From positions 18,410 to 82,409 of the forward strand of contig JAIBEK010000038.1 of the NCBI GenBank assembly GCA_019459145.1: 64,000 nucleotides of DNA, written 5' to 3'. The notes under the pieces were generated by a model, which made no database searches, was not told the origin of the DNA, and saw only the letters and a program-made list of their open reading frames with translations. Below are positions 1 through 7,027 of the stretch, in pieces. Within the stretch, counting starts at the first letter, position 1. Every line of letters begins with the position of its first letter. The position numbers were made by a program, and so were the translations under genes. The stretch is from Arenimonas sp. (GTDB lineage: Bacteria; Pseudomonadota; Alphaproteobacteria; Rhizobiales; Rhizobiaceae).

Positions 1-2
1 GT

Positions 3-50
3 GCGGCCATGGATACTGTCGATCCTCTCGCCGCCTTCCTGAACGGATGA
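3..50 (+). CDS. Possible 3' end of a CDS entering from the left edge
   Basis: One plus-strand frame runs open from the window edge to a TGA at position 48-50. It encodes about 15 residues ending DPLAAFLNG. It lies just outside the end of the GGDEF-EAL gene and would converge with it. The fragment is too short to identify, and an open stretch of this length can occur by chance, so this is a placeholder only. Confidence 0.25.
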   Translation, partial: AAMDTVDPLAAFLNG

Positions 51-106
51 TGGAATGATCCGGAGGCGGGTCTCAACGCGATCCGGCAGAGCGGCTTCGC
101 ATCCGG

Positions 107-2311
107 TCACGCGATTTTGCGCTGTTCCTGCTCGCCCAGGGTGCGGGCGATATCGCCAGCCGTCTGGGGATGACTGAACAGGTAGCCCTGGAACTCGGTG
201 CAGCCTTCCGACGTCACGCTTGAGAGTTGCTCATCCGTCTCGACACCCTCGGCGGTCGTAACGATCCCGAGGCTGCTGCTCAGACCCACGACGGCGCGGA
301 CGATGGCTAGGCTTTCCTCCTTGTGCGGCAGATCCTGAATGAAGGACTGGTCGATCTTGATCTTGTCAAACGGGAAGCTGCGCAGATAGCCGAGCGAGGA
401 ATAGCCGGTGCCGAAATCGTCCATGGCTATCCTGATGCCGAGGTCGCGAAGCTGGTGGAGGATGGCAAAGGCGCTTTCATTGTCCTGGATGAGCACCAGT
501 TCGGTGATCTCGAGTTCCAGCCGGCTGGCCGGGAGGCCGGAGGAGACCAGGGCCTGTGTGACGGCGGTTACGAGGTTCTTGCTCTTGAACTGGGCCGGCG
601 AGAGGTTCACCGCGATGGTCACCTGGCTCGGCCAAGTGGCGGCCTCGGCGCAAGCCTGGCGCAGGACCCATTCTCCCAAGGGTACGATCAGGCCGGTCTC
701 TTCCGCGATCGGGATGAACTCCATGGGCGAGATCATGCCGCGGGTTGGGTGATGCCAGCGCACAAGAGCCTCGCAGCCGGTGACCGTCCCTGTCTTCACG
801 TCGATGATCGGCTGATAATAGACCTCGAACTCGTTGGTCACGATCGCCTTGCGAAGATCGAGTTCGAGGCCGCGCCGTTCCTGCATGCGCGCATCCATGT
901 CGAGCTCGAAGAAGCGGTAGGTGCCACCGCCGTCAGCCTTGGCGCGGTAGAGTGCGAGATCCGCGTTTTTCATTAACACATCCGGCATGTTGCCGTCATT
1001 CGGCGCCATAGAGATGCCGATGCTCGCGGCCACGACCACCTGATGTCCGTCGAGGTCGAAGGGCGTGCCGAGCACTTCGACGAGACGGGACGCGAGCGCC
1101 GTCACATCGGCGGGATGCTGGGACTCCAGCTGAAGGATGGCGAATTCGTCGCCTCCGAGACGCGCGATGACGTCCTCGCCGCGGGTGCAACTGCGCATGC
1201 GATCGGCCGCCGCCTGCAAGAGAAGGTCGCCGACGGGATGGCCGAGCGTATCGTTGACGTTCTTGAAGCGGTCGAGGTCAAGGCTCAGGACCGCCAGCGG
1301 CTTCGATCTCGGCAACCGTCCTACGATGCCGTCCAGACGCTCGTAAAAGGCCACGCGGTTGAGCAGGCCCGTCAGCGCATCATGGTGCGCCAGAAACTTG
1401 ATCTTCTCTTCGGCCAGCAGTCTTTCGGTGATGTCTTCGAAGGTGGCGACGAAACCGCCGTTCGGTGCGGGCCGGTGGGTCATGGCGATGCTGCGTCCGT
1501 CGCCGGTCTGGTGGACGGCATAGCCATACGAGCGTTCGACAATGAAGCGTCGGGTCAGTTTCAGCGTATCCTGCAGGTCCACCTCTTTGCGCCCCGCCTT
1601 CCGGAACGCCAATTCCAGCAATTCCTGGATCGTTCGACCGGGCGTGACCAGTTCCAGGGGGACCCTGAAGATCTCGGCAAAACGCCCATTGGCGACGACG
1701 AGCCTCTCTTGCGCGTCGAACATGCACAAGCCCATCGACATGTTGGTCAGCGCCGTGTCCAGGCGTTCATTCTGGGTCGCCAGGTTCTGTTGGCTCTGCT
1801 GTAGCGCGCCCATCGTCCGGTCGAGCACCCGCAGAGGAAAGATCCGCAGCGCGAAATACATGCCGAAACCGAGAAGGGAACTGAGGAGCGCCACCAGCCC
1901 CGTTTCATAGATGTGTGAACGGAAGCTGGTCACCGCCTCCAGATAGCCGCGTGGCTGGCCGGAGACGAGAATTGGCAGGCGTCTGCTGATTGTCGGGCTC
2001 TCGGGCTGGGCTCCGATTTCCAAGACAAGCTGCCCATCTTCTGCATAGATCCGCTGCTGGAGCGCCTCGCCATCGGCATAGGGAAATTCGATCAGTTCCT
2101 GCAGGCGTAGCTGCTGATACTGCCACAGGCTGTCATGCGCATAGATATATTGGGCGACCCGATTGCCGGAAAGCCCCGCCTTGAGGTCCAGCGTGCGGGT
2201 CGTGTCGGAATAGGCATCCCAAAGGAAGCTGACCGGGGCGGCCACCGCGGTGACCAGGGCCACGGCCAGTCCAATCGTGCTGACGAGGGTGCGCAGTCTT
2301 GTGGTCGCCAT
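107..2311 (-). CDS. Membrane PAS-GGDEF-EAL cyclic-di-GMP enzyme
   Basis: A 734-residue bifunctional cyclic-di-GMP protein of the inner membrane. An N-terminal membrane segment (about residues 7-30) and a second one (about 125-150) enclose a periplasmic loop of roughly 90 residues. A PAS-like domain follows, then a GGDEF domain with an intact GGDEF signature and an RGED inhibitory site five residues before it. The C-terminal EAL domain has EALVRW, an ExxELV segment and DDFGTGYSSL. Both diguanylate cyclase and phosphodiesterase activity are therefore possible; the net direction cannot be read from sequence. The ATG at 2311 follows the stop of the upstream PstS-like gene by 8 bases, so the two form an operon. 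The frame stays open far upstream, but that stretch is the binding-protein gene read out of frame, so I start at the ATG encoding MATTRLRTL. The pairing suggests the binding protein feeds a ligand signal into the periplasmic loop (inference). Confidence 0.9.
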   Translation of the reverse strand: MATTRLRTLVSTIGLAVALVTAVAAPVSFLWDAYSDTTRTLDLKAGLSGNRVAQYIYAHDSLWQYQQLRLQELIEFPYADGEALQQRIYAEDGQLVLEIGAQPESPTISRRLPILVSGQPRGYLEAVTSFRSHIYETGLVALLSSLLGFGMYFALRIFPLRVLDRTMGALQQSQQNLATQNERLDTALTNMSMGLCMFDAQERLVVANGRFAEIFRVPLELVTPGRTIQELLELAFRKAGRKEVDLQDTLKLTRRFIVERSYGYAVHQTGDGRSIAMTHRPAPNGGFVATFEDITERLLAEEKIKFLAHHDALTGLLNRVAFYERLDGIVGRLPRSKPLAVLSLDLDRFKNVNDTLGHPVGDLLLQAAADRMRSCTRGEDVIARLGGDEFAILQLESQHPADVTALASRLVEVLGTPFDLDGHQVVVAASIGISMAPNDGNMPDVLMKNADLALYRAKADGGGTYRFFELDMDARMQERRGLELDLRKAIVTNEFEVYYQPIIDVKTGTVTGCEALVRWHHPTRGMISPMEFIPIAEETGLIVPLGEWVLRQACAEAATWPSQVTIAVNLSPAQFKSKNLVTAVTQALVSSGLPASRLELEITELVLIQDNESAFAILHQLRDLGIRIAMDDFGTGYSSLGYLRSFPFDKIKIDQSFIQDLPHKEESLAIVRAVVGLSSSLGIVTTAEGVETDEQLSSVTSEGCTEFQGYLFSHPQTAGDIARTLGEQEQRKIA

Positions 2312-2319
2312 GCTGCTCG

Positions 2320-3138
2320 TTACTCCGCGACGGTCAGGCTTCCGGTCTCGCGCAACGACAACCGTCCTTGCTCCGACCGGAGAAAGGCGAGGAGACCTTG
2401 CGCGGCGGTTGCGGTCTTGTCCGCATAGACGAGATAGTAGCGCTTCTCGTAGGGGTAGACGCCCTTTTCGAGGTTCTCCAGGGTCGGCTCCACCCCATCG
2501 ATCGCGACAAGCCGCACATTGCGCTTCTCGGTGACGATCTGGCTGAGGCCGGACTGGACAAGGGAGCCGGGCAGATCTTCCGCCGCGCTGGCATTGTCCT
2601 GATCCGTCGCGGCGACGGGTATCTCGGGGCGCTGCCGCGCCGCATCGAGGGCCTCCGCCATGCCCGGGAACTGCGCGATGAAGATCGCCGTGTCGGTTTC
2701 CGACTTGGGCCGCAGGATGAGGCGCACAGGTGATCCGTCCGGCCATGTCGGGTTCTCCGACGCGAACAGTCCCGGCAGGTCGACGCTCTTGATAGCGCCG
2801 GGCGAACGGTGGGACGTGATCAGGACCAGCGGGGTCCGCGCCAGCGGGGCGGACTTCAAGCCGCGCGCCAACTCCTCCGTCTTGAGTTCCCGCGAGGAAA
2901 TTGCCAGATCGATCACGCCGTCGCCGGCTGCCCGGATGGCGCCCGAGCTGCCGAGGTCGGGCACGATCTCGAAGGTGGGGCCGCCTTGCGCGGCGTAGGC
3001 CTCGGCCAGGTGCTCCGCCATCGGCATCGCGCCGCCGGTGCCGCCCAGCCGCAGCGTTTGCGCTACCGCCGGCTCGCCGGTCAGCAGGCCTGCGAGGAGG
3101 AGGGGGATGAGGATCAGGTTCGGACGTGGTCGACGCAT
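2320..3138 (-). CDS. Periplasmic PstS-like substrate-binding protein
   Basis: A 272-residue exported protein with a signal peptide (MRRPRPNLILIPLLLAGLL, cleavage probably near AVAQT). The mature part has the early features of PstS-type binding proteins: LRLGGTGGAMPMAEHLAEAY, then a phosphate-binding-like GSSGAIRAAGDGVIDLAISSR segment that corresponds to the ligand loop in the family. There are no pst permease or ATPase genes beside it. Instead it is the first gene of a two-gene operon with the GGDEF-EAL protein. A GAGAAGG ribosome site precedes the ATG. This context points to a sensory rather than a transport role (inference). The ligand is unknown; phosphate or another small oxyanion is only a family-based guess. 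Confidence 0.8.
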   Translation of the reverse strand: MRRPRPNLILIPLLLAGLLTGEPAVAQTLRLGGTGGAMPMAEHLAEAYAAQGGPTFEIVPDLGSSGAIRAAGDGVIDLAISSRELKTEELARGLKSAPLARTPLVLITSHRSPGAIKSVDLPGLFASENPTWPDGSPVRLILRPKSETDTAIFIAQFPGMAEALDAARQRPEIPVAATDQDNASAAEDLPGSLVQSGLSQIVTEKRNVRLVAIDGVEPTLENLEKGVYPYEKRYYLVYADKTATAAQGLLAFLRSEQGRLSLRETGSLTVAE

Positions 3139-3209
3139 TCTGCACCTTCTCGGATTGCGGTCGGCAATCGCGCAAAGAGGGAAACGGAAATCGAACTCTC
3201 AATCCTTAT

Positions 3210-3237
3210 GTGTATCAGCAATCATGAATGGATACAC
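3210..3237. promoter_or_regulatory. Inverted repeat upstream of the binding-protein/GGDEF-EAL operon
   Basis: Arms GTGTATC and GATACAC, seven bases each and perfect, are separated by 14 bases. The dyad lies 72-99 bases upstream of the ATG at 3138, where a promoter or operator would be expected. No regulator can be assigned. Confidence 0.4.
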
Positions 3238-3318
3238 GCACGCGCGATGACCAAATGCCACTATGGTGAACTCTTGATTAGAAAACTCGTGGCTGGCGCG
3301 GGGTGGCGGGTTCTGACC

Positions 3319-3345
3319 GCCTTCACCCGCCCGTCGGGCGAAGGC
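3319..3345 (-). terminator. Hairpin downstream of the PleC-like gene
   Basis: GCCTTC-A-CCCG and CGGG-C-GAAGGC form a ten-pair stem with one internal mismatch and a five-base loop. It begins 14 bases beyond the stop of the kinase gene in the direction of transcription. There is no clear U tract, so it may be a weak or factor-assisted terminator. Confidence 0.45.
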
Positions 3346-3358
3346 CCCGGCCTGTCCG

Positions 3359-5701
3359 TCACGCCCGCTTGCGAACCGTCTCGATCACCAGGACGTCGGG
3401 GATGCGGACCGATACCACGGTTCCCTTGCCCTCGCAGGAGCGGATCCTGAGGCTGCCGCCGTGCAGGTTGACCAATGAGCGCGAGATGGCAAGGCCCAGC
3501 CCCGAGCCGCCATTGCTCTTGGCATACTGGCTCTGCACCTGCTCGAAGGGCTGGCCGATCTTGCCAAGCGCCGCCTTGGGAATGCCGATGCCGGTGTCGG
3601 CGATGGTGATCGCCAGCTGATCACCGATCTTGCGGGCGCGCACTTCGACCCGGCCGCCCGGTTCGGTGAACTTGACGGCATTCGACAGGATGTTGAGCAG
3701 GATCTGTTTCATCGAGCGGCGGTCCGCGGTCATGGAAAGCCCGGAGGTGATGCGCTGTTCGATGCGGACATTCTTCTCCTCGGCGGGAATGGCGGTCAGG
3801 CGCAAGCTCTCCTCGATCAGCGCGTCGAGATCGATGTTCTCGCAGCGAAGCTTCATCTGCCCTGCCTCGATCTTCGACATGTCGAGGATGTCGTTGATGA
3901 CATTGAGCAGGTGCTTGCCGCTCTCGTGGATGTCGCGGGCATACTCCGAATATTTCGGCGAGCCGATCGGCCCGAACATGCCGGCCAGCAGGATCTCGGA
4001 AAAGCCGAGAATGGCGTTGAGCGGGGTGCGAAGCTCGTGGCTCATATTGGCGAGGAATTCCGACTTCGCCTTGTTGGCAGCCTCGGCCCGCTCCTTCTCC
4101 GCCTGGTAGTTGGCATTGGCGACCGAAAGTGCTGCCTTCTGAAGCTCCAGTTTCCTCTGCGAGGAGGAGAGGTCGCCGATATTGGCCATCAGCCGGCGTT
4201 CCTGCTCGCGCAGGCGCTCCTGGTGGCGCTTCAACAGGGTGATGTCGGTGCCGACGGAGACGAGGCCGCCGTCGCGGGTGCGCCGCTCGTTGATCTGCAG
4301 CCAGCGCTCGTCGGCGAGTTGGACTTCCGTGGTGCGCGACGAGCCGCTCTGGTCGGGATCGGCGACGCGGCGCTGGATGATCGGCCGCTGGGCCGCGGCC
4401 TGAACCACGGCGCGCTCGGTACCGGGTACGAGGATGCTGTCCGGCAGGCCGTAGACGTGCTGGAAATGGCCGTTGCACATCACCAGGCGGTCGTTCTTGT
4501 CCCACAGCACGAAAGCTTCCGACGTGCATTCGATGGCGTCTGCAAGGCGCTGATCGGCCTCGGCATAGCGCTGGGCGAGGCGATGCTGCTCGGTGACGTC
4601 CATGGCGATGCCGATGACGTGCATGCAGCCGTTATGCGAGCAGATCACCTGGGCGCGGGCCCGCATCCAGACATAATGGCCCTGGGCATGGCGCATGCGG
4701 AAGATCTGGTCGATCTGCTTCGACTTGCCGCGGCCGACGGCGCGGGCGAGCGCGAAGAGGTTGCCGTCGTCCGGATGCATGAGACGCGCCGCATCGGCGA
4801 AGGCCATCACCTCGCTCGACGGGGGAAGCCCGAGCATTTCGTACATCGAACGCGACCAGAACAGCTTGCGGTTGGCGAGGTCGAAGTCCCAAAGCCCGCA
4901 ACGGCCGCGCGACAGGGCCGCCTCGACCCGCATATTGCTTTCGAGGAAGATCTCGTCGGCATCGCGGGCGCGCTTCACCTGCTGGAAATAGGCGTAGAGA
5001 ATGACGCTGAGGATCAGCGAAATACCGGCAAACAGCGTGACGTTGAGGGCGATCTCGCTGCGAAAGAAGGCCATGCCCGGCTGCAGCGAATGGGCGGTGA
5101 GCAGCAGCGCGCCATCGGCGCCGACCGGGGTCAGCACGGCGAAATGGCGCTCGCCGCCAATATCGGTCTCGATGCCGCCGCCCTGGTCGGCGAAGCGCCG
5201 GATCGTGGCGACCTGCGGCAACAGGCTGGCGAGTGGCAGGCCGACATAGCCGGCACCGGCGGAAGACGAGGCGAAGATCCGGCCCGACGGCTCGACCATC
5301 AGCACGAAAGCCTGGCCGATGAGGCGTTCATCCGGCAGGAGGGCCAGCAGGGCGGCTTGCGCCGCCGCCCGGTCGGCGGTGACGAACAGCGCTTCCTGCC
5401 CGTGAAGGGCGGCGCCCGCGGTGGCGGCGACCAGCGCCGTGGTCTGGCGCACATTGTCCTCCAGCCGGCCGTGCTCGTTGATCATGCCGGCCAGCCGCGC
5501 CAGCGCCACGACGCAGAGGAAGGCCAGGATGAGTACCGGGATCGACCGGCGCAACACGGTCTCGATCCATCGGGACGGCCCCTTGTCGGAATTGTTCATG
5601 CCCGCGATACGATCGCGCAGGCGGTTGAAGAATGCCACAATGACTGCAAAATTGACTCGCAACCGCTCATCGGCTGCGGTTGCCCGCCGCACGTTCGACA
5701 T
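3359..5701 (-). CDS. pleC: PleC/DivJ-type PAS sensor histidine kinase
   Basis: A 780-residue membrane sensor kinase. Two membrane segments (about residues 50-70 and 215-240) flank a periplasmic region. Two PAS domains follow, with a PAS-associated C-terminal segment (VIGIAMDVTEQ) after the first and a second PAS of the VLWDKNDRLVMCNGHF type. The dimerisation/phosphoacceptor box is FLANMSHELRTPLNAILGFSE with the conserved His, and the ATPase core shows N, G1 (ADTGIGIP) and G2 (GGSGLGLA) boxes. The FGPIGSPKYSEYARDIHESG stretch after the His box is characteristic of the PleC/DivJ/PdhS group controlling DivK and the asymmetric cell cycle in alphaproteobacteria (family knowledge). Nearby pepN agrees with my recollection of rhizobial pleC neighbourhoods. 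The ATG at 5701 is the longest start; MNNSDKG about 35 codons downstream is an alternative. The symbol is likely but not certain. Confidence 0.8.
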   Translation of the reverse strand: MSNVRRATAADERLRVNFAVIVAFFNRLRDRIAGMNNSDKGPSRWIETVLRRSIPVLILAFLCVVALARLAGMINEHGRLEDNVRQTTALVAATAGAALHGQEALFVTADRAAAQAALLALLPDERLIGQAFVLMVEPSGRIFASSSAGAGYVGLPLASLLPQVATIRRFADQGGGIETDIGGERHFAVLTPVGADGALLLTAHSLQPGMAFFRSEIALNVTLFAGISLILSVILYAYFQQVKRARDADEIFLESNMRVEAALSRGRCGLWDFDLANRKLFWSRSMYEMLGLPPSSEVMAFADAARLMHPDDGNLFALARAVGRGKSKQIDQIFRMRHAQGHYVWMRARAQVICSHNGCMHVIGIAMDVTEQHRLAQRYAEADQRLADAIECTSEAFVLWDKNDRLVMCNGHFQHVYGLPDSILVPGTERAVVQAAAQRPIIQRRVADPDQSGSSRTTEVQLADERWLQINERRTRDGGLVSVGTDITLLKRHQERLREQERRLMANIGDLSSSQRKLELQKAALSVANANYQAEKERAEAANKAKSEFLANMSHELRTPLNAILGFSEILLAGMFGPIGSPKYSEYARDIHESGKHLLNVINDILDMSKIEAGQMKLRCENIDLDALIEESLRLTAIPAEEKNVRIEQRITSGLSMTADRRSMKQILLNILSNAVKFTEPGGRVEVRARKIGDQLAITIADTGIGIPKAALGKIGQPFEQVQSQYAKSNGGSGLGLAISRSLVNLHGGSLRIRSCEGKGTVVSVRIPDVLVIETVRKRA

Positions 5702-5944
5702 TGTCCCTGCCTCGATCCCTCGCGTGATCCGAAGCGCCGCTCGCCCGAATCTGACTCAATGAATCATCGGTGATTCGCCTTGTCCAGACGGGCTTGGTGA
5801 ACAAAATCTTAAGCCCTTAATCCGAATCGGCTTTTTTTGTGCAGTTCGTGCCAAACGCTTGAATCTGATTGAAAACATCCACCTCCGTCGCCTATCGATA
5901 AGGCCGCCGATCAATGCGGGCAGGGCCCGAAGGGAGTTTCCGAC

Positions 5945-6922
5945 ATGGGTTCGATGCCGTCTCGCCGTTCACCGATGCGGACAGTGGCGGCGCTTGCCGT
6001 CGCGACATCGTTGCTGGGTGGCCAGCCCGCCCGGGCCGTGGAGGCGAAACCGCCGGAACTCTATGGCGAGATCACCGCCGAGCAGGCGGCGGAAGCCGAC
6101 CAGTTCGCCCTCAACAATGCCATCGCCACCGTCTTTCACGAGGCGGGCCACATGCTCATTTCGGAATTCTCGCTTCCCGTGCTGGGCAAGGAGGAGGACG
6201 CGGTCGACGCTCTGGCGGTCCTGCTCTTGCTCGAAGCGGAAGACGAGGACTTCAACAGCGTGGTCGAGGATTGGGCCAATGTCTGGTTCCTGACGGCCAG
6301 CGCCAAGGAGGACGAGGAGGATGTCGCGTTCTGGGACAGCCATGGTCTCGACGAGCAACGTGCCTATTCGACCGTGTGCCTGATGGTCGGCAAGGACAAG
6401 AAGCGTTTCCACGACTTCGCCCAATCCATCGAATATCCCGAATACCGCGCCGAGGAATGCCTGGTCGAATACCAGAGCCTGCTGCGAAGCTGGGAAAAGG
6501 TGCTGGGACCGCACGAGGCGGCCAAGGGCGACAAGACAGCCTTCAAGATCACCTATGCACCGACCAAGGACCCGCGGCTCGCCCATTTCCGCGATTTGAT
6601 CAAGGCGGCGGGGGTCATGGAAATGGTCGCGGCGGCCTTTTCCGGCAGCTACAAGCTCAAGGATGGGATCAAGCTGACGGCCGCCGAATGCGGGGAGGCC
6701 AACGCCTTCTGGAGCGCCGACGATCGCGAAATGACGCTGTGCTACGAGGATCTGCTCAACAGCGCCGAGCTCGATGCGCAGTGGTATATCGACAATCCGG
6801 ACGGTGAAGAAGATTCGGCCGAAGACGAGGAAGCGGTCGAGGACCGGGACGCCGGACAGCCCAGCCCGCCGCGCGTGCGCGATGCCGGATCGCCGCGGGC
6901 CGGGGGATCCCGTTCCGGTTGA
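5945..6922 (+). CDS. Secreted DUF4344-type putative zinc metallopeptidase
   Basis: A 325-residue protein with a signal peptide (cleavage near ARAVEA, about residue 30). A zinc-binding HEAGH motif sits near residue 65 in the stretch TVFHEAGHMLISEF, followed by an acidic segment. This arrangement and the several conserved Cys residues (VCLMVG, EECLVEY, ECGEAN, LCYEDL) match the DUF4344 putative metallopeptidase family common in rhizobia. The C-terminus is an acidic, then basic and Pro/Gly-rich tail (EEDSAEDEEAVEDRD...) that looks disordered. A GGGAG ribosome site lies nine bases before the ATG. It stands alone between two oppositely oriented genes. The substrate is unknown. Confidence 0.75.
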   Translation: MGSMPSRRSPMRTVAALAVATSLLGGQPARAVEAKPPELYGEITAEQAAEADQFALNNAIATVFHEAGHMLISEFSLPVLGKEEDAVDALAVLLLLEAEDEDFNSVVEDWANVWFLTASAKEDEEDVAFWDSHGLDEQRAYSTVCLMVGKDKKRFHDFAQSIEYPEYRAEECLVEYQSLLRSWEKVLGPHEAAKGDKTAFKITYAPTKDPRLAHFRDLIKAAGVMEMVAAAFSGSYKLKDGIKLTAAECGEANAFWSADDREMTLCYEDLLNSAELDAQWYIDNPDGEEDSAEDEEAVEDRDAGQPSPPRVRDAGSPRAGGSRSG

Positions 6923-7027
6923 CCCTTATTCGGCAGGGATTGTTTATCGACGCACCGGCGAGCCAGGGATGGAATGGCGCATCCGGAACGGGTGACCACC
7001 CGCTTCCGGACGCCGTTTACGCAAGGG

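Noticed and set aside
3911..5773. 620-residue plus-strand open frame
   Set aside because: Antisense to the PleC-like kinase, with the same His/Asp/Arg-rich shadow composition; no ribosome site.
5806..5836. AAGCC/GGCTT hairpin with TTTTT before the metallopeptidase gene
   Set aside because: It would terminate a plus-strand transcript, but no plus-strand gene precedes it; a five-pair stem is weak.
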